A DNA stretch of 64,000 bases from positions 20,328 through 84,327 of the forward strand of contig CAMNCV010000146.1 in NCBI GenBank assembly GCA_946534585.1, given 5' to 3'. How positions within the stretch are numbered: position 1 is the stretch's first letter; the number at the start of each line of letters is the position of its first letter. Under the pieces are notes generated by a model. That model had not been told where the DNA came from. It saw nothing but the letters and a program-made list of their open reading frames with translations, and ran no database searches. Source of the DNA: an uncultured Prevotellaceae bacterium. Its GTDB lineage: Bacteria; Bacteroidota; Bacteroidia; Bacteroidales; Bacteroidaceae. The position numbers and the translations under genes are program-made. This document shows, in pieces, positions 30,675 to 42,800 of this stretch.

Positions 30675-30784
30675 TAATAGCTATGCGATTACCGTGTAAT
30701 AGCTATGCGATTGCCATGTAATAGCTATGCGATTACCGTGTAAATGCTATGCGATTACCGTGTAAATGCTATGCGATTGCTGGA
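30675..30784. repeat. Tandem array of 5 x 22 bp (TAATAGCTATGCGATTACCGTG)
   Basis: Exact 22-bp period from 30675: TAATAGCTATGCGATTACCGTG / TAATAGCTATGCGATTGCCATG / TAATAGCTATGCGATTACCGTG / TAAATGCTATGCGATTACCGTG / TAAATGCTATGCGATTGCTGGA. Confidence 0.95.
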
Positions 30785-30792
30785 TAAACACA

Positions 30793-30835
30793 AAAGAGGG
30801 GGCTGCTCAATTGGCGGGCAGCCCTCTCTTTTTAT
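30793..30835 (-). terminator. Putative terminator of the giant gene
   Basis: agagggggctgc...gcagccctctcttttt hairpin (one or two mismatches) flanked by A/T runs. Confidence 0.65.
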
Positions 30836-30846
30836 ATTCATTGTTT

Positions 30847-33800
30847 TTACTTCAAGAGCATCTTCTTCTGCTCTACAACATAGACGCCTGATGCGAAGCC
30901 TGAGTAGATTGAAGTACCAGGACGTACGTCGAGAACTCTGACGAGCTGACCTCCGGCACCGTAAACCTTGATGGTCGTAGCGTATGTGCTTTCTACCACG
31001 ATGCGCTTACCGCTTGGATAGATACGCAGACCTTCGCTTTCGATTACGTCTTCGGTCTCTGGCTCGCTGACACCCTTGTCCTCAAGACTTACACCGAGTG
31101 AGCTGATGTAGATGTACTCTGGCTCTTCTGCCTGATAATCTGCATAGCTTGCAGCCTTGGCTCCATTGGATCCGGATACTGCCTCGCTCACGATCTTCGT
31201 GCGGAATGGATAAACCGGTACGGAAGCTGTAAACTTATCACCCTTGATGTCTGTATCGTCGGCGCTTGTGCGCAGTGCGATAGCATAGGTGTTGGCTGCG
31301 CCTTCCTCATTCATGAATGCAGCATAGTGGGTATAAGTATGTGTACCACTTGTTCCACTCTGCTTGGTTTCTTTTACTGCATCGTCAGTAATATCTACCA
31401 AGGCATCACTATTTGAGAAGGTTATCGAGCGACCTGTCATATCGAACTCATAGAACTTCGAGCCTGGGAAACTTACCACGAATGGTGTGTAAGCTGCGAA
31501 GCCTCCATCCTCCTGACTATTGAGCGGACGCTTAAACGTAGCCGTGAGTTTGCCAGTAGCGTCTTGGCGTTTAAGACCTGTCATGCTGCGCAGCCAATAC
31601 TCATGGTTGATTACGTTAGGATTATCCTCTGTAGTATCGCCATCACCGTAGAAGAACGTAATCAGTGACTGATCTTCCTTCTTAGTGTTGCGCTTATGCT
31701 CAGCGTCTTCTACCTCGTCTGGATAGTCGTAGAAGCGTTCGATAGGCTCACTGAGTTCTGTCTTAGCTACGCTGAACGGCAGTGTTACACTCTCCCAGCC
31801 TTGTCCGGCCTCGTCAACATATCCTGTCTCCATCGATGGATCGCGGTCATACCATGCTCGAGATGCCATAAATGCGATAGGAGCGTTGAAGTCCTCCTTA
31901 TCTACCAAGTGAAGCAGGGCTGCTGTATGATTTGGAGTGCCTACTACCACGCGATGTCCGAGAATATCCTCAGTGCTGGTCTGTGCAGTGTACTCTATGC
32001 CTTCCTTAACCTTAGTACCGGAGTTAGAGTTAGGTGCAGTATAGACAAGCAGGTTCTGTGTCACATGAGTGCCGTCAGACTTAGGTGCTGCTACGCCGAA
32101 CTTCCAGTAAGATGTAGAATTAAGCTCATCAACAGGGGTATCCTTTGTCGGAGCAAAATATACACTCTGCAGTTCGTTAGCTTCGCCATCAATACTTGTC
32201 AGTGTATTGATCTCATCATTCTGCCACTTTTCAGCATTAGTTATATCACCGTCACGCTGACATGTGAAGTCTATTGCTGTCAGACGTGGGTCGTTCACCA
32301 TTGTAGCCATGTTGGTCATAGCGTTATAGTAGAAGCCCTCATCCTTCTTCGAACCATAGAAGCCACTTGCACGCCATACGCGGTTTGTTGCGTCAGCATT
32401 CATGCTGCTTGCTATGTTCTTTGGCAGAAGCTGCAACTTCTCACCAAGGTTCTGACCGAACAACAGGTAGTCGTTGCGCAGTGTGTCCTTTTCCATCCTG
32501 CCTACCGAGTCAACAGCATAAGGCTCATTGAACAGCGGACGATATGTCACGCTCTTCACCGTCTTCGTGCTGTAAGGATCCTTGTCAATGTGGATTGGAG
32601 AACCTGTAGTAGCTGAGTTGATTTCGTATTCATACTCGGCATTGAACTTAGCATTGCGTGCGTCAGCCTCTGCCTGTGTCAGACATGTCACTGCAGCACG
32701 TGCCTTGTCAATGTAGTGGTGCTTGTCATGACGTGTATCTGAACTTGCATAAGCTGGCATATCCGTGACACCTGTTCTCAGATACTGGACACCCGTAACC
32801 TTACCTGTCTGGGAATCGTTACGCCACTCATACTGGAAGTCCTCACTACCGAAGTACTGCTCTATGCGATCGTTGTATGCCGTTGCAATACCCTTATTGC
32901 GGCGATAACGTTCATTCAAGTAGTACTTATTCAGGTTGTAAGCCACACGACCGTAGTTGAAGTCATAATCATTAGCCACGCTGAGGTCATAGCAGTTGTC
33001 GAGAGCATTGTTGCCTGCTGTCGCTGCATTGTTGACGATTGTCACAGCCTTCTTATTCTTCATGCCATATACGAAGCTGTTGAATATGTGTGCTTTGTCA
33101 TCTTCCTCAACGCTTGTTGCTATTGACTTTCCAAGTACACCGAGGTTCATCACATTACCCTTCACGTTTCTCAGCAGTGCCGGCACGTTCTGGTCAGTGA
33201 TACGGTTGGTGTTGGTCAGGTCAACGGTATGACCACGGCCGTCAAGGTCTCCCTCGAAGTCCTGAGTAGGTGCGTGATAGTACAACTTGTTGAATGAGAT
33301 ACTATCCTGCATGACGAAGTACATATAATTACCACCTGTTGGTACTGTGTACTTCTTCGTGCCTATCTGAGCCTCTGTGAGGTGTGTACCCTCGTTATAA
33401 CGTCCGATACTGTCGATGCAGTTGTAGAAGGCTACCATGTCTTCCTCGTCCTGCAGATATACGCGAGGACGACGGAGTGGAGCTACATAAGTAGGCTCGG
33501 GATTGTCTTGGTTCCAAGTCTTCTTATCATCTTCGCTCTTATCAGCATAACCGTCGGCTTTTTTCTTCTTATCCCATGCCGTCTTGTCAGCAACATACTC
33601 TTCATAAGCCTTAGCTCTTGCTGCAGCCTCGTCGAAGTGCAGGTGCAGAGTACTGTTGGTAGCATGTGTTGACATACGGTGATAGTTGTGGATAAGCAAG
33701 GTATCACTCTCAGCCATGCTGACTGGGAAGATCTGACCTTCCAAACCGTTGAACTCAATACCATACTGCACACCATAGCCATTCATGAAGTAATATACTG

Positions 33801-36800
33801 GGAGGAGCAGATAGTTGTCATCCTCATCATATATCACGCCCTTGAACACACCATTGTATGTAGAGCCATTCACCATATAAGAGTCATAGCCTGCAGGCTT
33901 GGTCTTCTCTACGGTTGCAGGTGTCCATTTCGTTTCATCTGCAAATACCCAGCTGCCTGACTTCTCGTCATACTTACGCATACCAACACGCCAATAGTAA
34001 CCTATAGGAGCCATTGACTCATCTGCTGCGATCTTCACGTTCTTGGTGGTCAGCTTAACCATCTCACCTGGCAGAGCACAGTTTTCGATGTTGATATGAC
34101 CGCGAACCTCCGGACCCTGTACGTAGTCTATCGACAGATACAAGGTGTAGGTGTAATTACGTGGACCATACAAGAAGACGTTAGTCACTGGATTTGAAGT
34201 CAACGTAGCATCACCATCCTTATAAGTTACGATGAACAAACCATCCTCATTGGTGCGGATACCTGTAATCACCTTGTAGTCAGCTTCTGATAAACCCGAA
34301 CCAAAGTGATACCTCAACATCGAGAGGTCAACAGTATTATACTCATGAGTATTATCATTAAAGAAATAATACTTTGTATTACCTGACAAATCAAGAGGAG
34401 TATTTTTTGGTACCTTAGAGTTCAAGCCCTGAGAAGTAGAGTCGGTATAGAAAGCTGATACCGTAGTATAGCCTTGAATCTGACGTCTTTCTTCATCAAG
34501 AGCCGGTACTGTCAGCACAACGGTTGCCTTACACGTCTCAGAGAGGTGACGCTTGTAGTATGCTTCCGTGGTGTTATCCACTGCATCAACCAACTGCATT
34601 GCGATTACAGGTTCATCAGTAAGCAATACGCCGTCAAGTACTTGCTGACTGGTCGTATTGACCGCACGCTGCAGGTCGCCATAGACTGACTTGTAATGCT
34701 TGTCACCTATCAACGTGTCAGCAGTCTCTTTATATACGAGCGTTGTGTCGTCGTGAGCACTGAAGCGCAACTTGTAGTAGTCATCAGTCCAGCGCTGACC
34801 AATCTGTTTGGTACTATCATTAAGTACCCAAGCAGGAGTAGCACTGCCGTACTTACCTGCAGGATCAGCGATACCCGTTGTCATACTTGCAGGGTATGTG
34901 CCATTGGCCTTATAATTACCGTCGATATCGCACTCATCATACGAAGTATCGTTCTTACCGATGTGCTCACTACGCCAACGAATACTGTGAACGGTAACCT
35001 TCTGTCCTTTCTTCGCACCTTTCAATATCGTGAGCAAGTCAGTATTATCACTGTCGAACTCCATTGGGGTCTTGCGTGAGTCAGAGGTGTAACCGGTAAT
35101 GTGGATGTTATAATAGTAGTTATAACCCTCAATATACCAATAGTGTGCATCCTCTGCTTCGCCGTGTTCGCCAAGAGTTTCGTCGTATGACTTCACGTAA
35201 CAGTCATCAAGGATGTAACGACCGCCGTCAGTATGCGGGAATACGAAGTTACCCGTAGTAACAAGGAAGTCAACTTTGTCTGTACCATTGACTGTATGAG
35301 GGTCATGCACATTGTCGGCATAGATGTAACCACCACCCTCGTCAAGACGAGAACTCATAAGGTTAACCTCTGCTACACCAACGATTGGACCGTAGAATAC
35401 GGAGTCATTGAGTACGTTTGTCTCCGAACCATCTTCAATAGTCTTACCTACTACTGATGTAGAAACATTCTGTATCTTCATAGCGTAACCAGAAGATATA
35501 CCAATCATGTTCTTCGCCGTAGCGTCGTTACGCAACTGGAATATATCCTTCTTTTCCTTCAATGGATAGAACTGGTCGATACAATACTGCTTCTTCTGCT
35601 GATACGTAGAGTCACCAGCATTCTTCGTGTTGTTATACTCATGCATAACATCAGAGAAGTCGGTATTCGTATATACACAGCCTACATAGAGGATGTTGTT
35701 AGACAATCCGAGGAAGTTACGTGCACCCTTGTCACCCTCAATGATATCATCGGTATTGACAATAGATACCTTCTTCAAGTCACCGCTGTCATCGATGTGA
35801 CTGACGAGCTGCAACTCACCAATACGTGACAGAGAGTACGGAGTGGTGTTAGTTACGTTCGTAGCATAGTCACGTGCACCGAGCATGATGACGTTACAAT
35901 CCTCTACGCGCAGGATATCCATACGCTGGAATGAATTCATCAGTCGAGCACCCTCGATAGAGCGACCGCCATTGAAGCCGTAGCCCTTTATCTCACCAGT
36001 ACGGAAGCCTTCAGAGAAGGAGAGGTGTCCGTCACCGTACATACCGCCCTCAGCATCGAAGTCGTATGCTGACACGTATGTTCCAGTGTAGCCTGGTGGT
36101 TTTGGATACGACAGACCCTGGAAGTACTTATTCTCTTCGTAGATGTAGTGATAGTGATGATTCTTATCCTCATAGTAGTAACCGAAGAGGTCGGTTCCCG
36201 TAGGCAGGTCAACTGGTGTCATACGCTGCTGTGATATTGATATATGGTCAACAGCATCATTACCTGGAGTCTTCGTGGTCTTGTTGTCGCCATCACCATT
36301 ATACTCCATCTTATCCCAGACAACCATTGTGGTATTACCACCATAGCCTACTGACGTGAGTGTAGTATATTTATCATCTGTATTATACTCATCATCGTAC
36401 TTCAGGACGATGGTATTGTTAGCCATCACTGAAGAACCAGAAGCCAGTGAGTATCCACCACCATAGATAGCTTCATCAATCGTTATGGCAACGTTTTCCC
36501 ATCCTACTGATGATGATGGTGCTGTTGTCACGTGTGTGAAGTTTTCAGCCTTGCTCGCATCAGCCTTGACAATTGACTCATACAGCGTAGGAGCTATGAT
36601 GTCGCCTGCCATGAGTTTTACCTCTTGCTTGATGGCCTTCTCTACATTACCCTTCAAATCCTGTGTCTTGACAGCGAGGTTGTCTGCTCGCTTGTCCTTA
36701 CGATCCACAGCATATACTGCCTGTTTCTTTTCCTTAACGACATAGTAGTCTGGATAACCGACAAGCACCTGAGTGCTACCCCAGAGGTAACCGGCATAAG

Positions 36801-39800
36801 AACCGCCAGTAACTGAGTGGAGTGTATGGCCGTTGAGGTATTCAACAGTAGCATTACCTACGACATTACCCTGCAGACCGCCACCGAAGATGTAGCTTGC
36901 TGACGTACCTAAATCATTGAATACCTCGTAAGTTGCGTTGGCACTGCCTGAAGCATCACCGAATACGCCCTTTGCTCCATTACCGTCGTTAACGGTAGTT
37001 GTAGCAGTCTTACAATTTGTATTCTTACCTACGATGACCTTGGTGTTACCATATACATAGCTGTTTGTACCGTAACCGGCACCATATACGTTACATGAAG
37101 AAGCACCGATGTCAGATATTACATCGAAGTAATCCTTACGGAGACCCTTCAGCATGTTAGAACGCAGGTCAACAGTTACATCACCATTGATAGTACCAGA
37201 CTTATAGCAACCGCCATAGACGTTACCACCAGTGTACTCAACATGCTCCTCACCATCTACAGTCACATGCACGGTATCGGGTTTGAAGACATTCTCGACT
37301 AACAAACGTATCATTGGGTTCTTTGACTTACGCTCACCGAGCAGATAACCACCAGTGTGCTTAGTCACATTACCCGTAGCAGAGTTGTGCCATTCGTAGT
37401 TTGCATTGTTACAGCCACCAATGATGTGCTTGGTAATCTCAAGACCTGTTGGGAACTTTATGTCAACCACATTACCCTTGTTTGTACCTGTCTCAGCTGG
37501 ATATACGTTCATGTTACCACGGTTACCGCCACAGCAGAAGATACCAATAGTAGCATTTGACACATTACCCGTAGCAGAACCATTCCACAATACTGTAGGC
37601 TGTATAGACATCTCCACTGGGAGGAAGTACAGGTCGAGCAAGTGCGGATAGACGATTGGTCTGTCCTCAATATCCACTGGCAGATACTTCTTCTTGATAC
37701 CACGGTTGGCTGGGTCTGTCTCCCACATCACAGTATCCTCAAGGTTGAGGTTATTTATGGTCTGGAAGTTTGACAGGAATGAATTCTTCTCAGAGTCAAC
37801 GAACAATGCATCACCGTCAGAACCGAGGAATACACCACCGACATTGATATTGTCCTTAATATCGAACGTCACCTTGGCAGAGTTGACACCAGTGTTAGTA
37901 ACAAGACCATCAACCGTAGCACAGTTACCACCGCCAAAGACATTACCCCTAATGTTCAGTCGATCACTTTCAGAAAGACCGTAGAGTTCGATGTTAGACT
38001 CTATCGTTGAAGGACGGAAAGTTGAAATGTTGACAATCTTCTGTGCGTCACTTGCATAGTTAGAGCTTATCATACCATCGCGCATCGGCACGGTATAAAC
38101 GAGGTCATAACCTTCGAATACAGCCGTCTTGAGGTAGTGCTCATTAGGTGTTACTTCTGTCTCACCGTTAACGCCGAGAGCATAGAGGTAGTCACCATTA
38201 CCACCACCGTAAACGTCGCCATAGAGGTTACCACCATACATCTTCAGGTAAGTACCCTGCCCTGCTTGGTGTTGTTCGTTCTTGTAACCGACCGTACCAG
38301 ATACGTCGTTACCACCATAAACGTTCTTATTGATGAAGAGTTTAGAGTTATGGTTGACAGAATATGGAGTACCATCGAAGGTAACATTTTCACGCCAACC
38401 AATCTGAATATTGGTATTCTCGTAAACGTCACCGATAAGACCACCACCGAATACTTCATCGATATCGCCTGATGTCACGAGCAGGTTGGTCTCCTTAACA
38501 GGAGCATAGTAACCACCAGTGAACACACGACGCATGAAGGTGTTACCGCCAATGTGAACGTTTGTCTCACCATTTACCTTACCATTATAACCACCGCCGA
38601 TAACGTCAAGCAATGACTGCTTCGTTACGAAACGCTTATAGTAAGGTATATTTTTGGTTTCCATCGTGTCAGACGGCAGGCGCTCACCTTTAATACGGAT
38701 ATCAACGTGAGTGTCACCCTTTACAAGGGTCTCTTTTCCGTAGCCTGCACCGAACACGCTGAACTGAGCTGAGCCTATCTTATTATAAGACTCCTGCCAT
38801 TCACGCTCCTGGAACAGGTCACCTACAGCATCTTCACGACCGATAACTACAGTCTTATCGAGCATACCATTGGTCATTGTCACATAAGCATCGCCATCAA
38901 TCGTTGAGCAGTTGTAACCGCCACCGTAAGCATTGTGGTTAATGACGAATTTACGGTTATATGGATCATACTGAGAGCTGTATGTCTGGTTGCCGTATGT
39001 ATTGGCAGGCTTCCAGGCACGTATGTCCTTACCTTCCTCGTCTGTGGTGAGCCAAATAGAAGACAAGATCCAATCACCACCCGAAATGTTAAGACGTGTA
39101 TTACCCTTGACAGCAGCATCCGTACGTATGGTGTCAGCAGCTCCGTTAGCGGTGTAAACAGTATCAACAATACCGTAACCACCAGCAAATATATTATTAC
39201 CGAAGTCACAGCCCTGGATATCGACATCAGTATGTCCGAAGACAGTACCACACATACCACCACCAAAGACATTACCGAATACGTATCCTTGCTGACTTTC
39301 TATGTTTGGATCATCAACTACAAGTTTGGTATTACCATATACAGCGCCCAAACGAGTGTAATCGACACACAAAGAATCAGGACGTCCGCAACCACCGGCA
39401 TAAATATCTGACATGAGATGTCCGCCATAGATTGAAACAGTAGTTACAGGCTCTGCATTCTCAGCAGCAACTGGGATATTTTCATAGTCATTCTGATAAG
39501 CACCCACACTGGCAACGTCACCACCACCTGCTATAGTACCATAGACGATAGTAGCATCGATAGGCAGACCATTATCACCACTGTATGTCTTGCCATCTTC
39601 GTCACCAACGACTTTACCCTCAACGGTAACGACAGATGACTTAAGTACACGTGCAACATCAACATAGTCAAGAGTTGGATTGCCTCTTTCGTCTTTAGCA
39701 GACTCAACGCCAGCACCACCACCGTAAACACTACCAGAGATGATAGAACCATTTACGATGACAGTAGAAGTGCCTCCAACCTCACCGAGTCTGTCAGCGT

Positions 39801-42800
39801 TGGCAGTTGGCGTAGCCATACCTACACCGCCGCCGAATACGTTGCGGCAGCCAGAGGTACCATCCATGGTAACGGTAGTGTTACCAACGACTTTACCAGC
39901 CCAAGAACCACCATATATATTAGCCATCACGTGACCATGCACACCACCAGACCAAGCGTAACGCGAAACGCGGAAACGACGGTACTGGTTGTTATTGAAA
40001 CTACTACCATAGATAAGTTTACGCTGTTCCGGGCTCAGAGAATTCCAGCGTGACTTCATTTCCTCCTCAAAGAGACGGAAGTTCACATAGTCATCCTCGT
40101 ATGATTTATACTTCTTGTATTCATTGTAAGCCTTCTTCTCCGCTTCATAAGCAGCAGTCTCCTCTGCAGTTGCATTTTTACCTGGTGCTTCTGGCTCAAT
40201 GTAGTTAGAAACATTCATAGACACATGAGTATCTTTACCTATTGTAGTGTACTTACCGTAGCCGCCACCAAGCACAGAGAACTGTGGATAAGACTTATTC
40301 TTGATGAGCTCATACCACATCATTGCAAATGGAGAAAGCGTAGCTTCATCATAATACTGCAGACCTTCGGTAACAAGACCATGGTTCATGGTCACATTAG
40401 AGTTACCGGTAACCGTACAGAACACATTACCACCACCATATACGTTGTGGTTGACTTTGACATGCATCGTGCTCCAGTCAAAGAATCCCTCCGTACCACT
40501 TATATCATCAGCGGTAAGAAGTCCCTTACCATAACGTGAAGTCTCAATAACGTTGGTATTGTCAAAGTAATAAACCTGACCATGAGTGTAGTCATCACAC
40601 TGCTGGCTCCAGAGCATAGAACCGCCATTGACTGTAATATTAGTGTTACCACCAACGTTAGCAGAAACAGCACCAGTGCCCGTAGTTCCACCGTCAGCAT
40701 CAAGCACACCAAGACCACCGCCATAGATGTCGCGAGCCAACTGGCCACCTTCAATCAGCAAGTGAGTGTTACCTTCTACGTCAGCCATCTCACCACCACC
40801 ATATATGTCACCATATATATAAGGTGAAATAGGCTTACCATTCATTGTAGAATCTACAGAGTTGAAGAAAGTAGAACCATAGACAGGTCCGCGGCTACCA
40901 CCGGCAAACACATTATGGAATATAGTACCACCGGCAACTACGACAGTAGAGACAGTATCATTCTCTGTAGATTTATCATGATTAGCATCACCTACCCATG
41001 CTACGTCACCGCCGCCATATACAGAACCATATACCTCACAGTCACGGAGTACCTCAACATACGTAGTGCTATCAACGTCGCCGCGCGCACCACCGCCGAA
41101 GATGTCACCGTAAACCAAGCCACCGTTAGCCGTTACGCGAGTGTGACCACCCACATGTCCGAGGTCTGTCTGTACTGTATAATCCGCACGGTCTCTCTTA
41201 CCATAACCACCACCATATACACGGTGTATATAAGTATTACCACCGATGGTCACCTTAGTATCCTCGAGGACTTTACCCTCCATACCACCGCCGAGTACAC
41301 CCAGTACAGTATATCCAGCAATACCATAGCCATTGCTATAGATACCGATGGTATGTTCTGCATCGCCTGCAGCGTTAGCCTTATCAGTACTTACAGGATT
41401 GCCGTCCTCATCCAAGAACATAGTAGAACCCTTAGCAAGTACATCCGTAGTTGTAGCATCCTCAGTCAGTATGTCCTCCATACCTACGTTGACGATAGTA
41501 TTGCCAACCGTAGTATGTTCGCCAAAACCACCACCGAACACATAGAAGTGTGGGTTATCATTGTCATAGTATGACTGCTCCCATTCTTCAGTCTCAAGCA
41601 GTGCCTTCGGTGTCATACCACGTGTAACGGTAACACGAGCCGTAGAGTCAACGGCACAGTAAGCATTACCACCACCGTAGATGTTATGAGCATTTCTGCC
41701 TCCTATCGGATCAAGCCATATTGACACATTCTTGGTCTTGCCGTCAGAACCAGTAGTTTGTGTTGTCTCGACGAAACGTGACTTATCTTTCTCCCACGTC
41801 TTAATATACGTATTCTCGAAAGCATCGATGTCATTCAGGTCCACACGATCGTTATACTTATTCTGTGAGAAGGCAGTAACATCGAACATCTTATCCCACA
41901 TTACAGTGTAACCATTGAGGAACACGTCAGTGAAGCCATGGACACTTGCAAGCTTATTATTTGCAGGGGTTTTAGAGTCGTAAACGCCGTTACCACCACC
42001 ATAGATGGCACCACCTACATGTCCTGCAGACATACCTACGTATGTATCGCCATTTACGTCAGCAGCATTACCACCACCGTAGATATCGCCATACACGTAA
42101 GCATCATCGGTCATAGTATATACCGTAGTGCGACCAGTACCTACAATCTTCGTACCGATCTTAGTCGCACCTTCTTTCAGTTCACCAAGGTGTTTTTGAA
42201 CGCCACCATTAGTTATCATACCAAGACGCTCAAGCTCTTCCACATAAGCAGCTAACGAATCAGTACCAAGGGCATCCTTAGCCGCATAGTTAACATCGTC
42301 TTCTACTCTCCAATAAGAAGATGCTGTATATACATCTTGTGGAGCAAAGATACCAACGGTAGCCTTGTTACCACCACCGAATACAGAGCCATAGACAACA
42401 CCCTTGTTAATATTAACCTCGGTAGTGTACTTAACGCGGGCATTATCACCACCGCCATATACATTACCATATACATGAACAAGTGAGTCAGAAGAGTTGA
42501 TATTTACGGTGGTGTTACCCCAGATGCGAGCCATGTTCAAACAGCCCTCACCCTGTCGATTACCAGCCGCTCCGTAAGGAGCTATTAACTTATTATTGTC
42601 ATACAGAGTACCTGTACCTTCACCAGAGCCATAGATATTACCCTTGAAGAGACCACCGTTAATGTTCATCACCACATTACCAGTAATCTGGGCGTTACGA
42701 GAATAGCTGTCCTGTGTAGTACCGAAAGATAGATATTCGGGATTATTCGGGTCGTCTATGTCATACTTACCCTCTGCTTCTCTACCTACCCAAGACCAAT

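Noticed and set aside
30675-30784. 22-bp array as a CRISPR
   Set aside because: Units abut directly with no unique spacers and there are no cas genes in the window.
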